Source: Actinostola sp. cb2023 (taxonomy: Eukaryota > Cnidaria > Anthozoa > Actiniaria > Actinostolidae). Taken from it: a stretch of DNA of 64,000 nt. The DNA lies in the NCBI GenBank assembly GCA_033675265.1, contig JAUJYZ010000242.1, positions 372,001 to 436,000 of the forward strand. Direction: 5' to 3'. Each line of letters opens with the position of its first letter. Positions within the stretch are counted from its first letter, which is position 1. Below the pieces are notes generated by a model. The model had not been told where the DNA came from and searched no databases. It saw only the letters and a program-made list of their open reading frames with translations. A program made the position numbers and the translations under genes. This document shows positions 1-10,910 of the stretch, one piece after another.

Positions 1-257
1 TGCAGCTTATTCACTATATTGATCAGTAATACTGTGAATAATATGAAACGAAATAAATATTATGCATGTCACCACAATCATAAGTTGAATGAATAACAAA
101 CATCGGAGTTCGTACAATTTGTAAGCACTCGGAAGCGATACTTACGTTCTTAGGAAAACCGTATTTAATTACTCTGTGTTTCTATCAGTTGGTAGCTAGT
201 ATTTGCTATTAAAATGAGTTGTACTATGTCAATGACAATAATGAAGACTCAAGTACA
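1..257. other. No gene recognised (left edge)
   Basis: AT-rich sequence with no convincing coding frame, tandem repeat or inverted repeat. It abuts the TTAA target site of the next element. It could be more of the DIRS-like element that resumes at 1245, but no protein motif is visible to show this. Confidence 0.5.
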
Positions 258-261
258 TTAA

Positions 262-1240
262 GGCCTGGGTCTCAAACCTTTCAAAATGGCCACCGCAATT
301 GCCCTATACCATTATGACGTAACGGCTTATTTATGAGGGGGACAGAATCGTGAAGAACAATAGAAATTTGAACTAAATCTGCTCTGCTGAGGTTCGCTTG
401 ATTTCAAATTGGCTAGTTTCCAGATATTATGTTCATCGATACTTTTCCCACAATATTTACTGTGTTTGGTGACTTTTATCGTTTTCAGACCGTCTGTGAA
501 ATACATTTATTTGGGAAATCCTTTGTGTTGTTGCTGTTTTGTCCCCCTCTAGCGACCATGATCCTTAGCGTTTAAACAATAGATTATTTTGATTTGACGT
601 CATAGTGGTATAGGGCAATTCAAGAGGGGGTAGTCTAATTCTTTCTCTTTGTAATATTTTCTCTTAACACTTTGGCAATTACAATATAGCCACGATGTTG
701 ACAATTACACATGATAGTTTCCATGGAAATATGGAATGTGACCTTTGAACTCTAATTTAAATAATTGATATAAAAACCTCCTGCATTATATTAAAGCGTT
801 TTAATATGCAGGAAATTGTTATACAAGTGAATCAGAGTTAGTCCATAGTATATATATCCAACGAGGGCAATTGCAAATATTATCGGTAAGGCTGATTTAG
901 GCTGAAATGAAATATGATACTCTCAATTTACGATTGTTTAAAATTATTTTTCTTCACCGCCCTCATTGGGGTTATAAGTAATGACTTACCCCCTATTCAT
1001 ATCCATAAAAATATCAGACATATGAAAACACTTTACTATACTGCAGAAGGCTTTTATAAAATGATATTTCAATTAGAGTTCAAAGGTCACATACCATGTT
1101 TCCATGGAAACTGTTACGTAATTTTTGTTAAGGTCGTGACTATATATTATTTGTCAAAGTTTTAAGGTAAAAGATTACAAAGACAAGGAGAAAGACTACC
1201 CCCTCATCAAATAAACGGCAGCCATTTTGAAACCCAGGCC
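262..1240. mobile_element. TTAA-flanked non-autonomous element (piggyBac-like)
   Basis: TTAA occurs at 258-261 and 1241-1244. Directly inside are inverted ends reading GGCCTGGGT...ACCCAGGCC. Both ends then continue as an imperfect inverted repeat that includes an AAATGGC/GCCATTT stretch. TTAA duplication is typical of piggyBac and Kolobok elements. No transposase is present. Further inverted pairs are nested inside: GCCCTATACCATTATGACGT near 290 against about 600, and a pair at about 628-735 against 1075-1203. The element sits inside the reverse-transcriptase part of the DIRS-like element, so it is younger. The superfamily is inferred from the target site only. Confidence 0.7.
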
Positions 1241-1244
1241 TTAA

Positions 1245-1778
1245 TGCGTCGTATTGTCCTCTAATATTAGCGATATGCCGTTGTAGGAACGAAGAAAGGT
1301 CTGCCACCATTGGATGTCTTTGCGAAAATTTTGTGTTAGGTGTGCATGGTGTGGTGTTGGCGATAGAGTAAGCGCAACATCTGGAGGAGGCGTGACATGA
1401 ATATTCTTCCAGGAGGGATGCACGTAGCAACGAAGGAGAGTTTTCCGATAAGGCTCTGCAATTGACGTTTAGTACAGCGCCGTTTGTTCTGCCATTTGTT
1501 TAGAATTGATTCCAGATCACATAGCTTGTCTTCAGGCACCGAGACAGTCATGGCTATGGTGTCAACTTCGAGGCCGATGAACGTGAGGCGTGTGGTAGGG
1601 GATACTGCCTTCTCGTACGCCTCGTCAAGTCCTAGTTCTTGTAGTAAGGAGCGCAGTGCAGAGAACCCAGCCGACGCTCTTTCGGGGCTAGAAACGCCAC
1701 AGAAGTCATCAAGGTAATTAACGAGGTGATAGCCGTCTCTGAGATGCATGTAGCGAACCGCGTCTGTAATACGCTGAC
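1245..1778 (-). pseudogene. DIRS-like reverse transcriptase, C-terminal half
   Basis: On the minus strand, directly next to the transposon end, the frame reads ACQRITDAVRYMH and then LVNYLDDFCGV, the RT catalytic motif C with its two Asp. TFIGLEVDT and LQSLIGKLSFV follow, the usual motif D/E and connection region of DIRS RTs. Near 1350 the frame shifts; the second frame gives DIQWWQTFL and SYNGISLI, again typical. The TTAA element then cuts it off at 1241. Confidence 0.78.
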
Positions 1779-2305
1779 AGGCTTGTTAGTCCAGTCAATC
1801 TATGGTTTAAGTTCAAACAAATTGCAACAGAATGTTTCTCATCGTTATGCAAATTAAGGATGGTCAACTAAACAACATACTAAAAATTCCCCAAAATTCC
1901 TTCGGTGGAACATGCCGAAATTTTGCCTTTAACATTTTGGCCTTTTTCCACAGGGAGCCCTAGCCGAGCAAAATTGAAAAAAATCGAAAAAAGATATTTG
2001 CTGTATTTTCCTTTCTGTAAATGTAGTATAGATTGTGTAACACACCCATGTATGTCTTATTATATGAATTGCGGTTAAGAATTAAACTTTTATCCAATTT
2101 TCCAAACAAATTGTATGCTTTCATTCCACAGGGAGCCCATGTAAGGGAAATACAATTTTTTCGAGAAAATACAGTTTATTTTCATTTCTTAAGGAACTCG
2201 ATAAGGTCTTCATTATACGTACATTTGTAAACTAGGAAGTATGAAAGTTGCCCATGTATTTCTTTTTTTTTATTGTTCTGGTGTCCAAATGACGGTCAAT
2301 TTTAC

Positions 2306-3770
2306 TATCATCTCATCATCTCATCTCATCTCTTATCATCTCATCTCATCTCTCTTATATCATCTCATCATCTCATCTCATCTCTTATCATCTCATCTCT
2401 TCTCTTATCATCTCATCTCGTCTCTTATCATCTCGTCTCTTATCATCTCATCTCGTCTCTTATCATCTCGTCTCTTCTCATCATCTCATCTCTTCTCATC
2501 ATCTCATCTCGTCTCTTATCATCTCATCTCGTCTCTTATCATCTCATCTCGTCTCTTATCATCTCATCTCGTCTCTTATCATCTCATCTCGTCTCTTATC
2601 ATCTCATCTCGTCTCATATCATCTCGTCTCTTCTCTTATCATCTCGTCTCTTATCATCTCATCTCGTCTCTTATCATCTCATCTCGTCTCTTCTCTTATC
2701 ATCGTCTCTTATCATCTCATCTCGTCTCTTATCATCTCGTCTCTTATCATCTCATCTCGTCTCTTATCATCTCATCTCGTCTCTTATCATCTCGTCTCTT
2801 ATCATCTCATCTCGTCTCTTATCATCTCGTCTCTTATCATCTCGTCTCTTATCATCTCGTCTCTCATCTCATCTCGTCTCTTATCATCTCATCTCGTCTC
2901 TTATCATCTCATCTCGTCTCTTATCATCTCGTCTCTTCTTATCATCTCATCTCGTCTCTCTCATCTCGTCATCTCATCTCGTCTCTTCTCATCTCATCTC
3001 GTCAGTCTCTCTCTCCTTCGTCATCTCGTCTCTTATCATCTCATCTCGTCTCTTATCATCTCATCTCGTCTCTTATCATCTCATCTCGTCTCTTATCATC
3101 TCATGTCTCGTCTCTTATCATCTCATCTCATTCTCAGTCTCTTATCATCTCATCTCGTCTCATCTCATCTCGTACTCTCTTCTCTTATCATCTCCTCTCT
3201 TATCATCTCATCTCGTCTCTTATCATCTCGTCTCGTCTCTTATCATCTCATCTCGTCTCTTATCATCTCATCTCGTCTCTTATCATCTCGTCTCGTCTCG
3301 TCTTTTTATCATCTCATCTCGTCTCTTATCATCTCATCTCGTCTCATCATCATCTCGTCTCGTTTCTTCTCTTATCATCGTCTCTTATCATCTCATCTCG
3401 TCTCTTATCATCTCATCTCGTCTCTTCTCTTATCATCGTCTCTTATCATCTCATCTTATCGGCATCATCTCGCGAGCGATGTCTGGGCGTCAACTCCTTA
3501 TCATCTCGTCTCTTATCATCTCATCTCGTCTCTTATCATCTCATCTCGTCTCTTATCATCTCGTCTCTTATCATCTCATCTCGTCTCTTATCATCTCATC
3601 TCGACTCATCATCTCGTCTCTTATCATCTCATCTCGTCTCTTATCATCTCATCTCGTCTCTTCTCATCTCATCTCGTCTCTTATCATCTCGTCTCTTATC
3701 ATCTCATCTCGTCTCTTGTCATCTCATCTCGTCTCATCTCATATCCTCGTCTCTTCTCTCTCTTCTCTTC
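2306..3770. repeat. 20-bp satellite (TCTCATCTCGTCTCTTATCA)n
   Basis: About 1.46 kb of tandem repeats of a 20-bp unit with many copies shortened to 10-15 bp. All forward frames stay open for hundreds of codons because the unit lacks stops; these are not genes. At 3470-3495 it is broken by GAGCGATGTCTGGGCGT, which also occurs at 4791-4807. Confidence 0.95.
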
Positions 3771-3781
3771 AGATGTCATCG

Positions 3782-4740
3782 TCAGTCGACATCTCGACCT
3801 TCGTCAAGATCTGGCGCGGCTGAGTTCATACAACTTTGTCCTTTGCATACTCCACAAGCAACAGAGCAGTTCAAACCATGCCTATTGCAGGAGCATCTTT
3901 GGGTGTTGCAATCTGTCTTGCAATTACATCGAACAATTTCCAACAATGAGTCATGTGCTGGAGGCAAGTTTTCCATCCGTCAACCTCCATTCCCAGTCTT
4001 GTGGCTGCAATGATGTTTCCTTCCATTGCTGCACCTGGAGGTATACTCTAAGGCTGTGAAAGCTGGCTGATGCAGACGTTGGAGGAAGATTTTCAGGCTG
4101 TACACATGAGTTGCCTGTTGCAACTTTCTGGCAGAATCTGGTATAGCGTAAGGAATCGAGCTATTTTTTTTCATCAGATCCACTGTTGTACAAGCACAGC
4201 AAAGCCGCTGCAATGATATCATCCTGTGTAGCAGATGTGCGGTTGAATACAGTCGCTTGCTTGCGAAACCACGCATCGGTCTTTACCTTCTTCAGAGCTA
4301 CACCTTTTCCAATCCCATGCATGAACACGAGAAGAACACGAGACTGAGTGGTATCGCAACCAAGGAGCGCGTGTACAGACAAAATGTTTGAGCACACATC
4401 AAGTCCTAGCGCAGAGCTCCTAGAAAAACGAGCCACAGTCTTCGTGTTACAACTGTAACTAAATTGTTTTCTCAAGTAGAAGAGAAATTAATTCGGAGTC
4501 GTAGTGGCCACACTTCGCTCTTTTTGCTTGATGTTCCATATTCGGCGAGTCTTGGCTCTTTGCTTGGGCTCAGGTTTGAAGTACAGGTCATTGGCGTTCA
4601 CCTCTCCATGGTAGCATGAGCACAAGAAGGCCGGGCAAGAAGGTCAGTGTCATCACCAACGAGAACAGTCGTGTTAGATTTTGCTGCTTGAATTGCTGTC
4701 TGGACAATTAAGAGATCGGCATCATCTGCTTGTTTTAACC
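3782..4740 (-). pseudogene. Decayed transposon protein: FEN/PIN-like nuclease region plus CXC-type Cys-rich tail
   Basis: Three frames on the minus strand join into one family pattern. First (4740 to about 4500) ADDADLLIVQTAIQAA and TTVLVGDDTDLLA, an acidic pattern like FEN1/XPG-type PIN nucleases, then VNANDLYFKPEPK. Second (4475-4161) LSVHALLGCDTTQSR, GIGKGVALKKVK and SATQDDIIAAALLCLY. Third (3976-3782) LPPAHDSLLEIVRCNCKTDC followed by CSCNRHGLNCSVACGVC, a tesmin/TSO1-like CXC Cys array. At least two frameshifts break it. It is probably an accessory gene of the surrounding TIR transposon; Academ-type transposons are known to carry XPG-like nucleases, but this assignment is a guess. Confidence 0.55.
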
Positions 4741-4807
4741 TTTATTGGGTAAATTTTCAAATATTTTGATGAGAAGATGGTTTTGAAGCGAGCGATGTCT
4801 GGGCGTT

Positions 4808-5700
4808 CGTAGAGGCGAACATACTTGCATGATTCACTATTTTTCAACAATCATAGTCATTCAATTACTTTGATAGATTTAGTAGTATAGTCTAACTAGT
4901 AAATTTCGAATTATATGTACATTATGTTGTAAGGAAGTACTTGAACCGAAAATAAAGGTTTTTGATTACAACTTCCGGTTGCAACCACATTTCGTAAAAA
5001 CCTATAAATTGATATATTTGAAGAGCATCTAGCGCGAAAACGAGCATGGTGACCCCCTGTTTTTATTGCAGTTTTGAAACACCCTACGTATGTCAAATAA
5101 CCGTGTACGAAGTTTCAAGGATCAAATTTATTTATCTTCTTTTTTAAATATCACTGGAAAATCTAGCTAAAAGACAACATTTGATTGCATTTATTACTGA
5201 ATGCAAAATATAGTTAAAATATAGTTTACTTACCTTTTCACTACACATTGCCCTAGGAAAACTAACTGCAAGAAAACCAGTGTAATAATCTGCAAACTTC
5301 CCTGTTACTTGCAGATAACATAGTACTAGAAAATGTGCTAGGCATTCCTTGTGAAATAAGAGAGAAGCCTGGGGCCAGTTGGAACATTTTCTCATTATTT
5401 TCTGAACTAAATAACTTTTAATTGTAAAACTTTGTTCTCCTCTGAATATTGATTGACTCAAGGTAACATCTTGCAAAGAAAAAAAAATAGAGGAAATGTA
5501 TTTTGTATGTGAACAAATATTTAAAATAGTTTCTTCGACTTGGGATCCCTGTGGATAAGAAATATGAACATTTTCTTTATAGAAGGGATTAAAACGTGCA
5601 TTTTAGGAATTTTTATTATTATTATATGACATGAGTGGCCGATTGTGTGTAATCCAAAGCTATTCCAGCGAGAAATAACTGCTAAAAATATGTTTTTATG
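4808..5700. other. Transposon interior and right TIR, no gene recognised
   Basis: AT-rich sequence between the decayed nuclease gene and the clear right inverted repeat. A few short frames occur but none shows a protein motif or a codon pattern I trust. Confidence 0.5.
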
Positions 5701-5905
5701 TTAGTTTTGTGTTTTACTCGGCTCGGGCTCCCTGTGGTAAAAGTGAACATATTCAACTCAATATTTCGGAATGTTCCACCAAAGGAATTTTGGGGAATTC
5801 TTAGTATGTTGTTTAGTTGACCATCCTCAACTGCAGGACGTTGAGAAACATTCTGTTGCAATTTGTTTGAACTTGACCTACAAATATTCGTAGATTGACT
5901 GGACT

Positions 5906-6793
5906 ATGTGGGGCGGAGCGGAGGCCAAAGGGGAGGCGCATGTCAATGAAATACATGTCCTTCCACCACAAACCCAGGAGGTGGTAATCACGAGGGTCGA
6001 CGGGGAATTGACGATAGGCTCGTCGCAAGTCCAGTTTGTAGAGCAGGCAGCCATTCCCATGTTGTCGAACGAGGTCAAGAAACGAGTGAATCGTTGGATA
6101 GGTGAGAGTGTAGGAATCTCCCAAGAAATTGTCATTCGGGATGCCATCATTAACTGACAGAGCAGTTGGGAAGCTTAGGTCCATAACAATGCGTTTGTCT
6201 GTTGAGTCTCGCTTGGGCACTGCAGATAAGGGTGGCGTTGCCAAAGGTAGGTCCAAGGGGTTCTGGAGGAAAGGACCAGCAGTTGCGCCAAGAGAAACCT
6301 CTTTTGCTAAAAACTTGTCGACATGCACTTGGTTGTTAGTGGCCGCTGGATGATTGTGAATACGAGTTGTGGGTAGCTGTGACCGTTGATAATTTACCGG
6401 CCATCCGAATTCTAAGTAATCCACGATGACATTATCAGTGAAGCTGTGGAGGCGCGATCGCCAGGCGTTAATGTTCAGCGCTGTCGGAACGGGAATTTTT
6501 GCCTCCGCAAAATTTGGTTGCTTCGTTTTCCATACACTTAAGTGAATTGTTTTGATTGTTTTGGCGGCTATGAGCTGTGTAGGTGGCCATTTTGTTAGTT
6601 GAGATTTTGGTGTGTCCTGTTTGAACTGTGTGTCCGTACCGTTCAATGTTGTCGTTTTGTTGTTGACTTCTGAGTGGTCATCAAAATGTGTGTCCAATGA
6701 GAGTGTTCCGTGCAACGTATCCGTGGAAAAATTTATAGGTTGACGAAGTGTTGGAGCTTGTGTAGAAATCTGTGCGTCCGGGTGCTCCAACAT
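5906..6793 (-). pseudogene. DIRS-like reverse transcriptase, N-terminal half
   Basis: After about 100 variable residues come recognisable RT blocks: PLSAVPKRDSTDKRIVMDLS (fingers), YKLDLRRAYRQFPVDP (motif A with the first catalytic Asp) and LPFGLRSAP (motif B), which is highly typical of DIRS-group RTs. The frame runs into the end of the TIR transposon directly after RSAPH. The rest of RT, including YLDD, lies beyond that insertion at 1245-1778. Together the two halves make a fairly complete RT palm. Confidence 0.78.
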
Positions 6794-6864
6794 TGCTGTG
6801 TGTGATTGAGTTAGTCATGCGCTTGTTTCGTTGGTCGCTTGTTTTGTTGGTCGTTGTGGGCAAT

Positions 6865-7294
6865 CTACTGCAGCGTGGCGTTCCTCGATATTACGAATGC
6901 GGAAGCAAGGTCCACATACGTGCTTCTCCAGCGTGCCGTCGACGAAATGGTCATGTGTTTGCATGCACTTTTTTGACTGAAACGCACCGCAGTATCGTGG
7001 TCGATTGCGTGACTCACGGGGTTTGTTTGGCGTTGTGTAGGATGGCAGACTGACTGGATTTTTTCGTAAAAAAATCGTGTGTGTAGTTCGTCAAAATCAT
7101 CCGTCCACCGGAGCTGTCCTCGCTCAATCTGCTGTAGGACCGTTTTGTGGTAGTTTCTTACCGTGGGCCATGAATACACAGTCGCATCTTTCGCTATGTC
7201 AGTGAGGTGACGCAATCGCTGTTCGCGCTCGTGTTTGTTGATAGGGCCCGCGTTAATGATCTCGAGTTCCCCGGCTATGAACTGCTCGTAATTA
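6865..7294 (-). pseudogene. DIRS-like Gag, C-terminal part with Cys/His cluster
   Basis: It begins at the Helitron-like insertion junction (NYEQFIAGELEIINAGP) and continues through a conserved-looking helical region (WPTVRNYHKTVLQQIERG). Near 7050 the coding frame shifts. In the second frame a zinc-binding cluster appears (FQSKKCMQTHDHF, then HVCGPC, then EERH and DCP), typical of the end of DIRS Gag-like proteins. Only part of the product is readable without a frame change, so this is a broken gene. The RT frame follows immediately downstream on the same strand. Confidence 0.6.
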
Positions 7295-8087
7295 CTCGGG
7301 CCCAGGCCGCAGGCCGCCCGAGTTAGAAAATGCGGATTTCGGTAGTAGTAGTAGTAGTAGTAGTTTTGTTCGGCTTCAAAATGACGAGTATGCGACGTAT
7401 TTAATCGTATCCGGAGTTTCAAGATTACTCCGCAGATTTGAAAAGATAAAGGAGACACAGGACTCAAGTAGATTTTGAATCTTAGTTTTGAAAGCAGCTG
7501 TAGATCTTCAAGCTATTAAAAGGTCAGGATTCTAGTTCATCGTTCAATGACTAGAAGTGGTAAAAGGACTAGAAGCTCGCTTAAAATATTTTTTTTTTTT
7601 AAAACAAACGCGAGGCCGTTATCGGAACCATCTGACCTATGCAACCTCAAGACGTATCATGTTCGTACTCACCGGACTAATAGTCTCCCTCGTCACTCAA
7701 CTGTCACTGATTGTCATGACGTCAGAGAAATTATATTGTATTGAAGAAGATGTCCATGTTTTATTCGACGTTCGAACCGTAACTCGAACCCGAACTCGAT
7801 TCCAAACTCGACGTTTCGGGATCTGAAGCTAGAGAGGGGGCCTTTACACAAACTCATCAAAGGTATAATCAAATGAACTCAAAGGCAAATCAAATGAACT
7901 CGACACATACATGTATATACATAGTCTCCCTCGTCACGCAACTGTCAGTCATTGTCAGGTCTCTCCTCGCGCAGCTGACATTGTCCTTGTTCTTCAACCA
8001 ACTGGCATTCATTTTCAAGTACTTCCTCGAACAACTGACATTTTCCTTTTCACAATGCCCGAGTGAACGCTCATTGAGCGTCTTGTT
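7293..8087 (+). mobile_element. Helitron-like non-autonomous repeat, copy 1
   Basis: The left end is ACTCGGGC and begins a short hairpin (CTCGGGC...GCCCGAG, about 7298-7323). The right end has GCCCGAGT, the reverse complement of the left end, followed by a palindrome ACGCTCATTGAGCGT and CTTGTT. Left-end inverted repeat, offset right inverted repeat and terminal hairpin resemble Helitron2/Helentron ends. The body matches copy 2 (14683-16224), for example GCGACGTATTTAATCGTATC. A (TAG)n run lies at about 7343-7364. It splits the DIRS-like gag. A short (AATAC)n retroposon tail follows at 8095-8125. Confidence 0.55.
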
Positions 8088-8174
8088 CATACAATAATAC
8101 AATACAATACAATAACTTTTATTTAAACACGATAATATTTAAAGCTAAAGCTTGTGGGGTCGTGTAGAACATAA

Positions 8175-8732
8175 TTATAAATAATAATACATGTCAAGGT
8201 ATGACAATTCAACCGAGCTGGGCGCTATAGTAGAGAGAAATTCGTTGGGCCATAAGACGTAATTGGTTACGATATCTGAGGCCTTACGTGCAAGCCCGCT
8301 TTTGAGTTTCTTTGCTTTACCTGCAGATAGTTGACCTCGCGATCGAGGCGTTGAGTGAGGTTCTTCAGGCGCATCGGAATCTTCCGAGTCGGATGACGAG
8401 TCGTTCAAACCCAATTTAGCTATATGTTGATCTACATCATCTTCTAGACACTTGAACTTCCTTAGTTCATCCAGGTTAACGACTTGAGAGGACTCAGCTT
8501 TTACTGTTTGTTGTGTTGCCGACGTCGTCGGAGATACTAGACGTTCAACGGCTGTAGCTATTGCCTTCAGTGATGTTTTCATTTCGTCGACTTCGCTTCG
8601 TAAACCTTCTACATCTGACTTCTTCTCTGGTCCCTCGCAATTCTTGTGAGGTGCTCCGAATGAATGCTTCGATTTTGGGATACCACATCCCCGGCAAGAG
8701 CCCTTCGCCTTTCGCGGACTTAAAGCAGACAT
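8175..8732 (-). pseudogene. DIRS-like Gag, N-terminal part
   Basis: The frame runs minus from a likely Met at 8732 (MSALSPRKAKGS); an upstream in-frame Met at 8822 is less plausible. A Cys-rich start (CRGCGIPKSKHSF...C) is followed by a heptad-like stretch suggestive of a coiled coil, an acidic Ser/Asp-rich region (SSSDSEDSDAPEEP) and a Lys-rich region. This is the usual layout of Gag-like ORF1 in DIRS elements. The frame ends in sequence from a short retroposon tail and the Helitron-like repeat, and resumes on the other side at about 7294. I assign it from architecture and position beside RT. Confidence 0.6.
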
Positions 8733-8829
8733 TATAATGTAAAAATTGAAATCTAAGCTAGATATATAACGAGTGTACCGTAGAAGGAACTTGATACGAG
8801 TGATACGACTAAAACTATGCAAGGATAGA

Positions 8830-9400
8830 ATGTCACTGTTCTGTATCTGTCAACGACAATTAACTTTTATGTCACGACATAAATAACAAATGCCAAGGTT
8901 TATTGCAATCACTCTAACACAATTTATGAAGCCATTCTCCAGTTGCTCACTTATTTGAAATAGTCAAAAAGCCGGCTACGAAATGAAGCACTGCTTAAAT
9001 GCATGTTGTTGTTTTATGGAAATCATTCATACGATTTTAAAATGTCAACAACCCGAAAAATAAAGTTTGGAATGGGACGGTTGATTTTTGTTCCTGAGGG
9101 TTTTTTTTTACTAAAATAAACTCGCAACTCGCAACTAGCAAATTTGCGACTAGCAAAATACCAGGACCCGTTTTCACATCGTAGATTGCCGTCATGGACG
9201 TCAACGGTCATTTTGAACAATATTATTTTGTCAGTGCACGTGCTGTCGTCCTCACATTCCCGTCCTAGAAATATAATTTTTTGGTGCTTATAGGTTCCTA
9301 CACTGTATTATCAAAATACAATAACTTAATAACTGGAACATCTAAATATTAGATACAACAAGCAATGTCAGAATATATTCGGTTTATCTTTAATTTTATA
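8830..9400. other. No gene recognised
   Basis: Between the DIRS-like gag start and the next TIR element. It could include the DIRS 5' terminal region, but I see no repeat match to prove it. Confidence 0.45.
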
Positions 9401-9454
9401 TTTTCTTAAAATGGTCGAGTGGACATGGTTTTTGAAGTGATAACTTGGCAATAT

Positions 9455-10780
9455 GTGACAGCTACATGTAGCAGCACATGGGCATTTTGTCTGCGCATGC
9501 GTGAAATGCCAACATGGACACAAAGACCCTCTGACACGCGCATATATCCCGCGCCATCCCGCGCTAATTTAAATACCAGGAATAACAAACAAGATGGCGA
9601 AGTTCTTTCTCATATATTTATTTATTAACTTGTCTATATGAACATATGCAACTCTAAAATGATGGATTCTATTTTATCAATGCTGAAGGCATGCTGCAGT
9701 TGTCATAACCAGTATTTACGATGTATTATGAGTTGCATATTGCAAGGTGAGGGAGGTCCAGACATGACAAGCTAAACTGACAATGGCTGCCGTCTTCGCC
9801 GTATACATGCACTTATGCACTTTGAACATTCATAGCAGGAGCTATGCATTTTTTGAAAGTCATTTATTGTGATGAATGGAATGACTATTGAATAATCTTC
9901 GCCTCCGTAACATTAAGCAGCTTGGGGGTCGGTAGAAATCGAAAGATAATTTGACTTGAATGCTTGGAGTCCACATTTCTGCTCGTCGCGAGTCCCGTAA
10001 ATGGTAAGCAAAACTATTGCAATGCAAAACAGTGGAAACAAGTTTTAATTTTCTTAACTAATTTTTCTGCAAAGTCTGTTCTCTCATTTATACTTTCAAA
10101 GACTTAGAATAAGGAAATAGACGAAGATATGATAGAACCATGGCTTCGAGAAGTAACACAAAACATCAATTCCGCCATTACACCGAGTAAAGGGTGAGAA
10201 GAATCTATTAAATCTGACAGCTATACATTTTTTGAAGCCCTATTCTCTATAAAAACTGAAATTATATAAAGGAATGAATGCTGTGGTAATTATCTCCAAC
10301 TTGGGGGTCGGTAAAAATTTCAAGAAATATCTCGTTAAAGTTCGACCTAAATTGAACACTTCTACATATTCACCGGGCCATAGCTCGAAATCGCGTCCAC
10401 CTGAAAGACCATTTCATTAAAATTCTAAAAGTTTACTGTCATCACAATTACCAAACGTTAATCCAGTGCTGTAGAATACTTGATTGTAGAAATAATTAAC
10501 GCTGAACATCCAACTCCAAACACCACAGTCGCATTTCAATGTAAAATATCTCGCCATCAAAAGAAATAACAGCGGCCAAAGATATACCCAGGGGAAGAAG
10601 TGTTTATCGTCTTTAAAAATGAGTAAATTTTCATGACGTTTAAACTTTAGAAACGCGTAGATCTCCTACAAAATATCCTTAAAATGAGCTATCGAGCTGT
10701 AAAATGGTTCAGACGTCACTGGTCAATGCTGTGTTGGCGCATGCGCAGACAAAATACCCATATGCTACATGTAGCTAGAT
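9455..10780. mobile_element. Degenerate TIR element with GTCTGCGCATGCG ends
   Basis: The left block at about 9460-9503 (GCTACATGTAGCA, ATTTTGTCTGCGCATGCG) is the inverse of the right block at about 10735-10778. Inside, CTTGGGGGTCGGTA with surrounding similarity occurs twice in direct orientation (about 9925 and 10302). There is no coding frame of note. The same ATTTTGTCTGCGCATGCG core flanks a composite repeat at 31.8-33.1 kb, so this is a family. It lies just upstream of the first visible AS3MT exon. Confidence 0.5.
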
Positions 10781-10910
10781 AAAAAGAAAAACAAATCCCA
10801 TTTTGTAGCTCAGGCATTCCACAGGAAGCAGAGTGATATTCTGAACAAGTTTATTAAAAATCATTGCTATCTACATGTAGTCTGACAATGCTGTGATATA
10901 CTATCAACAG

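Larger units (their letters stand above)
1779..5905. mobile_element. 4.1-kb TIR DNA transposon inside the DIRS-like RT
   Basis: The ends are TAGTCCAGTCAATC and its exact reverse complement. Terminal inverted repeats run for at least 190 bp at roughly 75-80% identity by eye, including shared blocks such as CAAATTGCAACAGAATGTTT and GGATGGTCAACTAAACAACA. A motif CACAGGGAGCCC recurs near 1953 and 2128, and in inverted form near 5730 and, as a variant, 5545: a symmetric subterminal repeat set. The target duplication is probably TA. Inside are a 20-bp satellite and a decayed minus-strand gene. The superfamily is uncertain. Confidence 0.75.
1245..8732 (-). mobile_element. DIRS-like retrotransposon, split by insertions
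   Basis: Minus-strand pieces read in order as one DIRS-type retroelement: Gag N-terminus (8175-8732), Gag C-terminus with a Cys/His cluster (about 6865-7294), reverse transcriptase N-terminal half (5906-6793) and RT C-terminal half with the catalytic YLDD (1245-1778). A Helitron-like repeat (7293-8087), a TIR transposon (1779-5905) and a TTAA element (262-1240) interrupt it. The RNase H and tyrosine recombinase regions expected after RT are not seen, and neither are the terminal repeats. Frameshifts near 7050 and 1350 add to the damage, so this copy is dead. Confidence 0.72.

Noticed and set aside
2241..4059. Three long + strand frames (590, 516 and 318 codons) rich in Leu/Ser/His
   Set aside because: They are translations of a stop-free 20-bp satellite in three frames and carry no protein signal.
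8095..8190. C-terminal residues of the DIRS-like Gag in this stretch
   Set aside because: The final residues of that frame come from an (AATAC)n retroposon tail and flank, not from the Gag.
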